Of a stretch of 64,000 nucleotides of DNA, positions 1-7,411 are shown piece by piece (the stretch's first letter is position 1; every line of letters begins with the position of its first letter). The DNA is taken from positions 1 through 64,000 of the forward strand of contig CACYSB010000005.1 of the NCBI GenBank assembly GCA_902777005.1, given 5' to 3'. The notes under the pieces were generated by a model that worked only from the letters and a program-made list of their open reading frames with translations, did no database searches and was not told the origin of the DNA. Both the position numbers and the translations under genes were made by a program. Source of the stretch: an uncultured Bacteroidota bacterium (GTDB lineage: Bacteria > Bacteroidota > Bacteroidia > Bacteroidales > P3).

Positions 1-55
1 TGCAATGAAACTCGCAAAACCCGTACCAAAGAATAACAATGTAGCGAGGAATTGA
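1..55 (+). CDS. 3' tail of an upstream gene (partial)
   Basis: An open frame enters from the left edge and ends at TGA 53-55, reading AMKLAKPVPKNNNVARN. It could be the C-terminus of a gene in the same transcription unit as the redox genes that follow. It is too short to assign, and may also be chance. Confidence 0.25.
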   Translation, partial: AMKLAKPVPKNNNVARN

Positions 56-58
56 AAA

Positions 59-154
59 ATGAGTATTTTGACTGAAATACAGAAAACAGCAGCCAATGCT
101 GACGAAAAGATAAAACATCTTTATGAATTAATAAAAACCTATAAACGTTTATGA
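59..154 (+). CDS. 31-residue ORF translationally overlapping the next gene
   Basis: The ATG at 59 is preceded by an in-frame TGA at 53-55 and opens a 31-codon frame (MSILTEIQKTAANADEKIKH..., ending YKRL). Its stop overlaps the ATG of the flavoprotein gene as ATGA at 151-154, the arrangement of coupled genes. The predicted peptide is a basic amphipathic helix with no signal sequence. It may be a real microprotein or a leader peptide; no family is recognised. Confidence 0.25.
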   Translation: MSILTEIQKTAANADEKIKHLYELIKTYKRL

Positions 155-687
155 AGAAAGTTGTCGTTATATCTACAAGTCTCCGTCCGGGCTCGAACAG
201 CCACGCTTTGGCGGAGCAATTTGCCAAGGGCGCTGAAGCTGCTGGGCATCAGGTAGAGTTCATCTCGCTGCGCGGCAAGGACATCAAGTTCTGCGTCGGC
301 TGCCTGTCGTGCCAACAGACGGGTGCCTGCATCTTCAAGGACGACGTGCCGGCCATTATGGAGCGCGTGCTGAATGCCGATGTTGTCTGCTGGGCCACTC
401 CCATCTATTATTACGAGATGAGCGGCCAGATGAAGACCCTCATCGACCGCATGAACGCCATGTACACGAAAGACTACCGCTTCCGCGACATCTACCTGCT
501 GACCACTGCCTTCGAGAACGAGGCTCATGTTCCACAGCGTGCTGAGAGTGGCTTGCAAGGCTGGATCGACTGCTTCGGCAAGTCGAAGCTCAAAGGGCAC
601 CTCTTCTGCGGCGGCGTGGGAGCCCCCAACGATATTGCTGGCAACGCCAAGCTTCAAGAAGCATACGATATGGGCAAAAACATTTAA
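151..687 (+). CDS. Flavodoxin-fold NAD(P)H-dependent FMN reductase family protein
   Basis: This 178-residue protein has the fold and motifs of the iron-sulfur flavoprotein/NADPH-dependent FMN reductase superfamily. The N-terminal strand is followed by the FMN-phosphate loop STSLRPGSNS (about 9-18). A Cys motif CVGCLSCQQTGAC (about 48-60) resembles the cluster-binding segment of iron-sulfur flavoproteins. TPIYYYEMSGQMKTLIDR (about 83-100) is the usual flavin-contacting stretch. It is probably a cytoplasmic electron-transfer or quinone/nitro-reductase-type enzyme; the substrate cannot be told. It lies 3 bases upstream of the EFR1-type ferredoxin gene and should share its transcript, which suggests the two proteins exchange electrons. 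Confidence 0.85.
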   Translation: MKKVVVISTSLRPGSNSHALAEQFAKGAEAAGHQVEFISLRGKDIKFCVGCLSCQQTGACIFKDDVPAIMERVLNADVVCWATPIYYYEMSGQMKTLIDRMNAMYTKDYRFRDIYLLTTAFENEAHVPQRAESGLQGWIDCFGKSKLKGHLFCGGVGAPNDIAGNAKLQEAYDMGKNI

Positions 688-690
688 GCC

Positions 691-1458
691 ATGATACTCT
701 ATTTTTCGGGCACTGGAAACAGCTTGGCTATCAGTCGCCAGCTAGCGGAGAAACTTGGCGAGCAGGTGATGTCGCTCAACCGGGCGGTGACCCAGGACCT
801 GTCGCATGAGCGGCGCGTCGGCCTCGTCTTTCCCTGCTACTGGTTCAACGCGCCGCGCGCGGTAACGGAGCTGGTGCCGCGTCTCCGGCTCTCCGAAGAG
901 GCTTACGTCTTCATCGTCATCCCCTGTGGGGCGCAGGCGGGCAACGCCATCTGGACGGTGCGGCGTATGCTGGCTGTCAAGGGTATAGATGTGGCCTACA
1001 GCCACAAGATACGTGTGCCCGACAACAGCGCCGTTGGCTTCGGCCGCAACCCAAACGACCAGGCGTGGAAGTTCGACCGCTATGCCGGACGTATGGAACG
1101 CATCGCCGCCGACATCGCCGCCGGGGTGCGCCGCTGCCACTATGCCTGGTGGGGGTTGGCAGGAGCCTTGTGCGCCATCCCCGCCGTGCAGCGCCGCACG
1201 CTGCCCATGCTCACACCAGCCGTAAACGCCGACAGATGCATTGCCTGCGGCATCTGTGCCAAGGTGTGCCCGCAAGGTAACATCGCCATCCGCGATGGCA
1301 AGGCATGTTGCGGCGACGACTGCACACAGTGCCTCGCTTGCGTCCACTTCTGCCCCCATCAGGCCGTTGAGATTAACAGCAAACCCACTCCGAAGGCCCA
1401 TCAGTATCACCATCCTAGAGTGACGGTCGACGACATACTTGGGAATAACAACAAATAA
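691..1458 (+). CDS. EFR1-type flavodoxin-ferredoxin fusion protein
   Basis: The 255-residue protein joins an N-terminal flavodoxin-like domain, with phosphate loop FSGTGNS at 5-11, to a C-terminal bacterial ferredoxin domain. The ferredoxin carries two Cys sets: C183/C186/C189/C193 and C211/C214/C217/C221. This is the architecture called EFR1 family ferrodoxin in Bacteroidetes and Firmicutes. It should be a soluble electron carrier pairing FMN with two [4Fe-4S] clusters. No membrane segment is evident, although the Trp-rich stretch near 152-165 is hydrophobic. Its start lies 3 bases after the stop of the flavin reductase, so the two are co-transcribed. Confidence 0.88.
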   Translation: MILYFSGTGNSLAISRQLAEKLGEQVMSLNRAVTQDLSHERRVGLVFPCYWFNAPRAVTELVPRLRLSEEAYVFIVIPCGAQAGNAIWTVRRMLAVKGIDVAYSHKIRVPDNSAVGFGRNPNDQAWKFDRYAGRMERIAADIAAGVRRCHYAWWGLAGALCAIPAVQRRTLPMLTPAVNADRCIACGICAKVCPQGNIAIRDGKACCGDDCTQCLACVHFCPHQAVEINSKPTPKAHQYHHPRVTVDDILGNNNK

Positions 1459-1460
1459 TA

Positions 1461-1592
1461 ATGGCAAATTGCGCTAATTGTGCAAGTTGCTGCGCAGACC
1501 TATTCAAATCTATACAATTATGTATGCCTACAAGGTGGGGACGTCAGTTTGTAGGAAACGTTTGCTCTATCAAGGAAACGAACTCTTGGTGA
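1461..1592 (+). CDS. Possible Cys-rich 43-residue peptide
   Basis: An ATG two bases after the EFR1 stop opens a 43-codon frame beginning MANCANCASCCADLF, with six Cys in total (4, 7, 10, 11, 21, 35). The CxxCxxCC cluster resembles zinc/iron-chelating (YkgJ-like) or Cys-rich peptide motifs. Its last 49 bases run into the 3' end of the convergent hydrolase gene. It could be a microprotein of the redox operon, a truncated remnant, or chance. Confidence 0.25.
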   Translation: MANCANCASCCADLFKSIQLCMPTRWGRQFVGNVCSIKETNSW

Positions 1593-2107
1593 GGAGCGGT
1601 GTCGGCCAACTCTTCGAGAGCGGTGGCGAGGCTTCTGTAGTACCACTCGATGTCGTTCTTACCCTCGGGGGCATGGAAGCGACTCCATAGGGCGTCGCCC
1701 AGCTCGCGGTAGTCGGTGGCTATAGCCCTGAGGTTGGAAAGTTTGTCGCCTATGGCTACAATCTTGCAGTCGCGGTCAGCTTGCCGCAGTCTCTCGACTT
1801 GGATTTCCCTGCGGGAGCGCCATGTGGCACCTCTCTGTGTCGTCTCTATGTGTACCAAGTGGGCAACCCTTGGGCCGAATTGTTCCTCAATCTGCTCAAT
1901 GGTTGCGTCGGTGTCTTCCACGGTGTCGTGCAGAATGGCGGCGGCGAGTATCTCGGGGTCGTTGGTGACAGTGGATACTATGGCAGCGGCTTCCATGGGG
2001 TGGATGATGTACGGGAAGCCTTTGTCGCGGCGCTCGGTGCCGCAGTGGGCCTGTATGGCGAACTGTGCAGCCTTGTCGAACAGTGAGGTGTCGAGAGTTT
2101 TGTTCAT
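1544..2107 (-). CDS. HD-domain small alarmone hydrolase (SpoT/MESH1-like)
   Basis: The 187-residue protein matches the hydrolase half of RelA/SpoT proteins as a free-standing domain. Metal and substrate motifs are in order: H21 in IQAHCGTERRDKG, H36 in YIIHPMEAA, the HD pair H60-D61 in LHDTVEDTD with E64/D65, and D121 in GDKLSNLRA. The expected reaction is Mn-dependent removal of the 3'-pyrophosphate from (p)ppGpp or a related nucleotide. Length is as in other small alarmone hydrolases. It is the last gene of a six-gene minus-strand operon and starts 15 bases after the synthetase-like gene, so the two halves of a RelA/SpoT enzyme appear here as separate adjacent genes. Confidence 0.82.
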   Translation of the reverse strand: MNKTLDTSLFDKAAQFAIQAHCGTERRDKGFPYIIHPMEAAAIVSTVTNDPEILAAAILHDTVEDTDATIEQIEEQFGPRVAHLVHIETTQRGATWRSRREIQVERLRQADRDCKIVAIGDKLSNLRAIATDYRELGDALWSRFHAPEGKNDIEWYYRSLATALEELADTAPHQEFVSLIEQTFPTN

Positions 2108-2122
2108 GTTTGTGAGAGTGGG

Positions 2123-3208
2123 TTATATCAGGTTGGTTCGCATGGCCTGCTGGTATATGCGGTCGGCGCGCTGGGCGTTGTAGGCGCTCTCGCCGTAGAT
2201 GGCGTTGAACATGCTGGTGAGGCCTGCCACTCCATAGCCCAGCTTAAGAATCTTGACGATGCACAGGTTCTGCAGTGCCACCGAGTAGGCCACGATGTCG
2301 AGCCCTGTTCCGGCAAGTTGTATCAGGGCCAGCTGGTAAGCGCCTTCACTGCACTCCGAGCGCATGCGCTCCACATCGCCTATGGTCTTCATATCCAGTC
2401 GTAGCAGCACTTTGTAGTAGGGCATGGGGCTATCCTCGTAGAGCTCGGCTTGGTTGATGGTGGCAATTTTGACGGCGAGACGTTGGAAAGGTTTTAGTTG
2501 GCAGTAGCTACGGAAGGTGTCGCCGTTTAGGGGCACTTCGTCGAAGTTTCCATTGGCCACGAGCGACTGTACATTGCGCCGGTAGTCGTTTATCTCCTTG
2601 CGTATGCGACTGAACTGCTCGTCGGCGAGTTCCAGTATGCCAGCCAGACGGTTGAGGCTTCGCTGGTGCTCGGCGGGAATTTCCACCTTGCTCTTGTAGC
2701 CGGTGTCGTGCTGCATGTTGGCCCAGACATGCTGCAGTGCTGTGCGCATCTGTAGTTCGAAACTAATCTCGTTTATCAACGGTTGCTGAGGGTCTTCGTA
2801 GAGACTCTTGGGGATGCGGCATATATAGTGGAGCGACATGTAACCGAAGCGGTCTATCTCAAGCATCTTGCGTTTGTCTACGGAGTTGTCCCAGTCGATA
2901 TCGAACATGCGTTCCACCAAGGCGGCTATCTTGTCCACCTCGTCGCTGAAGAAGGTGATGATGCGCGCGCCTACGATGTCTGTGATGTCGTCGATGGTAC
3001 GGTACTTGTAGCCTTTCAACTCCAGTTTGCCGGCCAGACTTTTCTCGGTCTTCACGCGCCCTTCGATGGCAGTGACGGCCATGTTGTTCTCCTTAAGCGT
3101 CCGCTGCAATATGCCGAGCACCACCTCTTTGAGCTTCTTGAAGACAGGGAGCCGGTCGCGGTACTCGTCGAGAATCATCTCGCAGTGTATGTCGAGCTTC
3201 ATCTTCAT
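2123..3208 (-). CDS. RelA/SpoT-domain nucleotide pyrophosphokinase (small alarmone synthetase-like)
   Basis: The 361-residue protein has a RelA/SpoT synthetase domain in its first 200 residues. Visible motifs are GRVKTEKSLAGKLE (50-63, ATP/GTP loop), DITDIVGARI (74-83, with the conserved Asp), FGYMSLHYI (121-129) and FELQMRTALQHVWANMQHD (150-168, equivalent to the EiQIRT/WAxxEH block). It would transfer pyrophosphate from ATP to a guanine (or adenine) nucleotide. Residues 200-361 form a helical C-terminal extension longer than in minimal small alarmone synthetases; no TGS or ACT domain is seen. It sits 6 bases after the STAS gene, linking alarmone synthesis to the partner-switching genes. Confidence 0.8.
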   Translation of the reverse strand: MKMKLDIHCEMILDEYRDRLPVFKKLKEVVLGILQRTLKENNMAVTAIEGRVKTEKSLAGKLELKGYKYRTIDDITDIVGARIITFFSDEVDKIAALVERMFDIDWDNSVDKRKMLEIDRFGYMSLHYICRIPKSLYEDPQQPLINEISFELQMRTALQHVWANMQHDTGYKSKVEIPAEHQRSLNRLAGILELADEQFSRIRKEINDYRRNVQSLVANGNFDEVPLNGDTFRSYCQLKPFQRLAVKIATINQAELYEDSPMPYYKVLLRLDMKTIGDVERMRSECSEGAYQLALIQLAGTGLDIVAYSVALQNLCIVKILKLGYGVAGLTSMFNAIYGESAYNAQRADRIYQQAMRTNLI

Positions 3209-3214
3209 GGCTTG

Positions 3215-3517
3215 CTATCGGATGGCTATGATGTTGGAGAAACCTGTGATGTCGAAGACTTCCTTAACCTGCGGGTTCATGTTGAGCATCACCATCTTGC
3301 CACCACGGGCAAGGACACTCTTCTGGAGCGTGAGGAAGATACGCAGTCCCTGCGACGAGGTGTAGGTCATGCCGGTGCAGTCAATGTCGATGTCAGGCTT
3401 GGGCGAAGTCATAAGGGGCTGGATGTCGGCCTGGAATTGGTCGGCGTTGGTGGTGTCGAGGCGCCCATTCAGGGTTACAAATGTCTTCTCTCCTTCGTTT
3501 TTTATCGTAATATTCAT
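3215..3517 (-). CDS. STAS-domain anti-anti-sigma-type protein (module 2)
   Basis: The 100-residue protein is a single STAS domain of the SpoIIAA/RsbV kind. The phosphorylation-loop sequence TYTSSQGLRIFL puts candidate phospho-Ser at 54/55 before the conserved Gly. In partner switching the unphosphorylated form binds the HATPase partner and the kinase phosphorylates it. Here the kinase-like partner lies immediately upstream (10-base gap) and the phosphatase before that, making a complete cassette. No sigma factor is encoded nearby, so the final target is unknown. Confidence 0.85.
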   Translation of the reverse strand: MNITIKNEGEKTFVTLNGRLDTTNADQFQADIQPLMTSPKPDIDIDCTGMTYTSSQGLRIFLTLQKSVLARGGKMVMLNMNPQVKEVFDITGFSNIIAIR

Positions 3518-3527
3518 TGCAGTGTAT

Positions 3528-3935
3528 TTATTCGCATATTTTTTTTGTCATGGTAAGGATATTGTTGCCGTCCTCGTAGCGGTAGCTCAGGCTGTCCATC
3601 ATCTGCTTGCAAAGGAAAATGCCGAGCCCCCCCACTTCGCGCTCTTCGGCTGAGAGGGTGATGTCAGGGTCTTCGCGGTCGAGGGGGTTGAAGGGAACGC
3701 CGGCGTCGCGCAACTCTATGGAGAGCACAAGCGAGTCCTTGTCGAGCGAGGTGCCTGCCTCGAGCCACCCTATACCGCCCTCGTAGGCGTAGCGCACCAC
3801 GTTCTCCACGGCTTCCTCGATGGAGAGTCGCAGCTTGAAGCGCAGGGCCTCGTCATTGGGCATGTCGGGCGAAGCCATGAGAAACTCTATAATCTCGCTG
3901 CTCTTGTTTTTTATGGGGTTGAATCTCTTTCTCAT
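3528..3935 (-). CDS. RsbW/SpoIIAB-like serine kinase or ATPase (module 2)
   Basis: This 135-residue protein is a stand-alone GHKL ATPase domain of the anti-sigma-factor kinase family. The N box is LRLSIEEAVENVVRYAYE (about 35-52), the G1 box RDAGVPFNP (about 76-84) and the G2 box VGGLGIFLCKQMMD (about 101-114). It should bind ATP and phosphorylate the STAS protein encoded 10 bases downstream. It starts 12 bases after the SpoIIE phosphatase gene. Its sequence is clearly related to the C-terminal domain of the phosphatase-kinase fusion at 16290-18467 (both have GVPF-P and GGLGI motifs), so the two modules are paralogous. Confidence 0.85.
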   Translation of the reverse strand: MRKRFNPIKNKSSEIIEFLMASPDMPNDEALRFKLRLSIEEAVENVVRYAYEGGIGWLEAGTSLDKDSLVLSIELRDAGVPFNPLDREDPDITLSAEEREVGGLGIFLCKQMMDSLSYRYEDGNNILTMTKKICE

Positions 3936-3947
3936 TGTTTGTTTGGC

Positions 3948-5819
3948 TTACACTGTTACGCTCATAATGGTGATGTCGTCGTTCTGAACGTTGCCTTCGG
4001 TGAACTGCAGTATTTCTTTGTACAGGTTGTCCACGACCTCCTTGTTGGAGGTGGCGCTATTGCGAACCAATGCACTCCCGGCCCATGCCAGCAGCCGATC
4101 GTTGCCAAAGAGGCTATTGTCGGCACGCTCGGCCTCGTTGACGCCGTCAGTGTAGAGAATGAGGCGTGTGCCGGTGGCAAGGTCGATGCTTTCGGCTTTG
4201 TAGACGAAGTCCTCAAAAAGACCTATGGCCAGGTTGGGCTTGGCCTTTAGGAAGTAGGGGTCGCCGTCGGGCGGTACCACGATGATGGGGTTATGGCCAG
4301 CGTTGCAGTACTCCATACGTTTTGTGTCAAGGTTGATACGCCCCATGAAGAGTGTGACGAACATGTCATTGGAGTTGGTGTCGGTGACGCTGACGTTGAT
4401 ACGTTCCAGCAGTTTGTCCATCGACTGGTCAATGCCGGACACAAAGCGCAGGCCGGCGCGCGTGATGGCCATCATAAGCGATGCAGGAACGCCTTTGCCC
4501 GAAACGTCGCCGATTGTGAGGTACAGGTAATTGCCTTTTTGTACGAAGTCGTAGAGGTCACCGCCTACCTCTTTGGCAGGTACCAGCATTGCTGCTACAT
4601 TCTCTGGGAAGTCGGTGCGAAGCATACCCATCTGTATGTTACGGGCCACACCGAGTTCCGACTCCATTCGCTCGTTAGCCGCCGTGGTGGTCTTCAGCTC
4701 GTCTATGTATTCGGTGATTGAATTCTGCATGTATACGAACGAGTCGTGCAGGTGCATCATCTCGTCGCCGCTCTTGATTTCGGGCAACTCGGTATTTAGG
4801 TCGCCCTTGGCCATTCGCAGGGCTGCATCGGACAACTGCGTGATTGGGGTTGTCATGCGGTGGATGGTAAAACGGCAGATGACGTAGAGTATAACTATGA
4901 CGATAAGCCCTATGATCAGAAGGTTGGTGTGCATCAAGGAGGAGTGTTTTAGCACTTCTTTGTATTGGCACACCACCGATGCCATCCATCCGTTGTGTAG
5001 AGGACCGTAGACCACATAACCTACATTGGATCCAGAGCCAATGCGGCGCATGCTGTCGGCTCCACGCTTAATATCCTCCTGCAGTTCTTGCAGACTCTTG
5101 TCCTTGGCCACAGCCATCTGTATCTGGGCTATGAGCACGCTGTCGTGCAGACCTATGACGGAGTTGCCGCACACTATTGTCGTCAGAGAGTTGGGGTAGG
5201 GGCGTAGAGCCTCACACTTGTGCTCAATCCAGTCTATGGGCAGTTCTGAAGTGACTACGGCATAGAGCACGCTATCACCATTCACTTCGCGATATATGGG
5301 ATGGCAATAGGCTGTGACGCGCTGGTGGCGTTGCCCTTCGGCCATGTATGGCTCCGCCCAGAAGGGTCTGCGGTACTGCTCGACGAAGGCCAGGCAGCGT
5401 TCTACCCACGAACCGGTCTTCCAACCGCCCGTCAATGGATAGCTGTGAACCACGCCGCATGAGTCCTTATAGCTCATAGAGGCTTTGGCACCCTCTGACG
5501 AGGGGAATATGACCGAGCCGCCGCAAATGAGCGAGTCAATCTCCACCGTACGGCTTATAATCATGCCGGCGTTGTTGGCGTCGGGCATTGAGGCAATAAG
5601 GGCTGCCACAGTTCGGGTGGCAATCTCCACTTCGCCCAGCGGTAGCTCTATCTCGCTGATGGTGCCGTGGAGCATGTGCTGTGTCGAGCGGGCGGCCTCG
5701 TCTGCGATAATCTTGTTCGACGTTAGCCCCACGACGAACATTTGCGCCACGAAGATAATGGCCACAACCACCGTCACCCGTCTGCTCAACCGGCGCGAAA
5801 AAGACCTATTCCTCTTCAT
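3948..5819 (-). CDS. Membrane sensor SpoIIE/PP2C phosphatase with HAMP domain (module 2)
   Basis: The 623-residue protein has transmembrane helix 1 (about 14-33), an extracytoplasmic sensory region of about 260 residues, helix 2 (about 298-316), a HAMP domain (317-370), a short coiled coil and a PP2C-type SpoIIE phosphatase domain (about 395-623). Metal-site motifs are GGDLYDF (419-425), GDVSGKG (437-443), YTDGVNEAE (556-564) and NDDIT (613-617). It should dephosphorylate the STAS protein of the same operon in response to an external signal. The sensory region contains several Cys (99, 121, 142, 172, 202, 217) that could form disulfides. It lies 32 bases after the polytopic membrane protein gene. 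Confidence 0.88.
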   Translation of the reverse strand: MKRNRSFSRRLSRRVTVVVAIIFVAQMFVVGLTSNKIIADEAARSTQHMLHGTISEIELPLGEVEIATRTVAALIASMPDANNAGMIISRTVEIDSLICGGSVIFPSSEGAKASMSYKDSCGVVHSYPLTGGWKTGSWVERCLAFVEQYRRPFWAEPYMAEGQRHQRVTAYCHPIYREVNGDSVLYAVVTSELPIDWIEHKCEALRPYPNSLTTIVCGNSVIGLHDSVLIAQIQMAVAKDKSLQELQEDIKRGADSMRRIGSGSNVGYVVYGPLHNGWMASVVCQYKEVLKHSSLMHTNLLIIGLIVIVILYVICRFTIHRMTTPITQLSDAALRMAKGDLNTELPEIKSGDEMMHLHDSFVYMQNSITEYIDELKTTTAANERMESELGVARNIQMGMLRTDFPENVAAMLVPAKEVGGDLYDFVQKGNYLYLTIGDVSGKGVPASLMMAITRAGLRFVSGIDQSMDKLLERINVSVTDTNSNDMFVTLFMGRINLDTKRMEYCNAGHNPIIVVPPDGDPYFLKAKPNLAIGLFEDFVYKAESIDLATGTRLILYTDGVNEAERADNSLFGNDRLLAWAGSALVRNSATSNKEVVDNLYKEILQFTEGNVQNDDITIMSVTV

Positions 5820-5851
5820 TAACCGTTACCTTTTGTACTTTAAAATTACCC

Positions 5852-6595
5852 TTACTTTTTGGCTGGTTTTTTCTTGCGTGCCTTTGCCATGGCAAGAAAC
5901 GCTACAAGAAATACCGTCAAGTAGACACATGCGTGGATTACCTCAATGAAGAGTACCATCGAGGCTGCTGTGCCCAGCAGGAACACCAGTCCAATGAGCA
6001 GTGCCCAGAGGAATTTGCCACAGTAGATGGTGTCTCGTACAATCTTAAATATTACGAAAGCAACAGTGGCTAAAGCCGTAGCAAACAGTGCCCAGCCTGC
6101 AGCCGGACGACTTATGGCATAGGCGATACCGGCCACCGACACGCCAAGCAGCACGATGCCAAGGCCCCATTTCCACTCCTTCCAGCGCTTCTCTTCAAGA
6201 GACATGCCTGCCTCGACCGAGAGTTGTGCCACAATCTGCATTGTGGCTATGAATAATCCAAACGACACAAGGGTTGTCAATACAATGCCGACAATAGCCC
6301 ACGCTACGCTGCCCGTCGCTGACGAGTGGCAGTACCATCCTATGCAGGCGGCGCCGTCGGCTGTCGGCAGTTCGGCTTGGAAAACATAGTAAAACACCGC
6401 CAACAACGACACACCAAAGAGGGTGTATAGTACCGGATAGAAACGGCCACCGTCACGGTAGCGGATTTGGTGGTTGAAAACAGTCATCACTGCAACCACT
6501 ACAGAAATGATTATCAACATCGCCAGCGGCGACAGTCCGAGCGGGTTGCCGATGTGGAAGCCCAGTAGGTCGGGCAAATTGGTCAATGTGCTCAT
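5852..6595 (-). CDS. Polytopic membrane protein, paralogue of the protein at 40780-41583
   Basis: The 247-residue protein has about six to eight hydrophobic helices and a Lys-rich cytoplasmic tail (ARKKKPAKK). No known family is recognised. It shares a clear pattern with the second copy at 40780-41583. Both have LLG-H-GNPLGL-P near the N-terminus, a YP-LY motif after helix 1, a WKEW/WREW segment, LLG-SVAGIA, and a V-DT loop. It is the first gene of the operon that continues with a phosphatase, kinase, STAS and alarmone genes, and its promoter is visible about 100 bases upstream. A sensor or scaffold role for that phosphatase is possible but unproven. Confidence 0.75.
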   Translation of the reverse strand: MSTLTNLPDLLGFHIGNPLGLSPLAMLIIISVVVAVMTVFNHQIRYRDGGRFYPVLYTLFGVSLLAVFYYVFQAELPTADGAACIGWYCHSSATGSVAWAIVGIVLTTLVSFGLFIATMQIVAQLSVEAGMSLEEKRWKEWKWGLGIVLLGVSVAGIAYAISRPAAGWALFATALATVAFVIFKIVRDTIYCGKFLWALLIGLVFLLGTAASMVLFIEVIHACVYLTVFLVAFLAMAKARKKKPAKK

Positions 6596-6808
6596 ATTTG
6601 TTTATGTTTTAATTTGTTGCCTTTAGTCTCCAGTTCTGTATTGCCGTTGACTTGTAGAGATCTGCTCTTCGACGCCAACGAATATTTTAGAATGCAAAGA
6701 TACAAAAATTATTCTGAATGACTGAAAATATTTTCGTTTCGGGCTTTTTTTGACCTCGGCAACTAGCCATTCCGAAATGGGTATGAACTTTTGAGAGAAG
6801 CTGGTTTA
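6596..6808. other. Intergenic spacer between the two minus-strand operons
   Basis: This 213-base gap contains no ORF. It holds the promoter at 6695-6702. Near 6746-6753 a short T-run lies beside weak dyads, but no strong rho-independent terminator for the NRPS operon was found, so readthrough from the NRPS operon into the second signalling operon remains possible. Confidence 0.5.
6695..6702 (-). promoter_or_regulatory. Bacteroidales -7 element for the module 2 signalling operon
   Basis: On the minus strand TATCTTTG is followed by GCA, matching the Bacteroidetes TAnnTTTG box. It lies about 100 bases upstream of the membrane protein start at 6595. The -33 region is only a weak match (TTTTC). 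This promoter makes the 6595-1544 genes independent of the NRPS operon upstream. Confidence 0.6.
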
Positions 6809-7411
6809 CTATGAAATGAGAAGGTGGTTGGTGAAGGTTGCGATGCTGTAGACGTAGGTGCCGTCGGATGCAGTGAAGGTCAGGAATTTAACGGTGTCCA
6901 GCAGTTCGTTGGTCGCTGGATTGAGCAACGACGGTAGTTCTTTTGTCAATCCTTGGCCTGTGAGTTTGAGGAAGGCTTCTTTTTTCGTCCAGAGGGCGGT
7001 AAAGGCAATGGTTGGTTGCTTGGCATGTAGGATGTCGTCGAGCTCGTTGTCGTTGCAGCAATAGCGGCAGAGGTCGACATCCAGTTGCTTGGGTACGGCC
7101 TCGACGTCGCACCCCACGGGGGCGTCGCCGACAACACAGAGGGCGGCGTGGGGGCAGTGGCTGAGGTTGAAGTGGATGTCGGGGTGATCTTTGAGCGTCG
7201 GTTTGCCGTGAGGGCCAAAAACGAACTCTTGAGGGGTGCGGATGCCGTACTCATTCTCCAAGGCCTCCATCAGGAGCAGATAGACGGCCAGGGAAAGCCG
7301 ACGGTCGTGCTCCTGACGGTAGCGGAGAGCAAGCCGTCGGCGCTGGGGGCTGACGGCTTGCAAAGCCTCTTCCATGTCGAGCTCTTCGATATGGTCGTTG
7401 AGGTAGATCAT
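6809..7411 (-). CDS. Sfp-type 4'-phosphopantetheinyl transferase
   Basis: The start at 7411 gives 200 residues (MIYLNDHIEELD...) and overlaps the NRPS stop as ATGA, so the pair is translationally coupled. Longer in-frame starts would lie inside the NRPS. Family motifs are FGPHGKP, FNLSHCPHAALC, the Mg-binding GCDVEAV and WTKKEAFLKLTGQGL. The enzyme transfers phosphopantetheine from CoA to the Ser of carrier domains, here most likely S926 and S1953 of the NRPS. A dedicated activating enzyme supports the idea that this is a self-contained biosynthetic operon. Confidence 0.92.
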   Translation of the reverse strand: MIYLNDHIEELDMEEALQAVSPQRRRLALRYRQEHDRRLSLAVYLLLMEALENEYGIRTPQEFVFGPHGKPTLKDHPDIHFNLSHCPHAALCVVGDAPVGCDVEAVPKQLDVDLCRYCCNDNELDDILHAKQPTIAFTALWTKKEAFLKLTGQGLTKELPSLLNPATNELLDTVKFLTFTASDGTYVYSIATFTNHLLIS

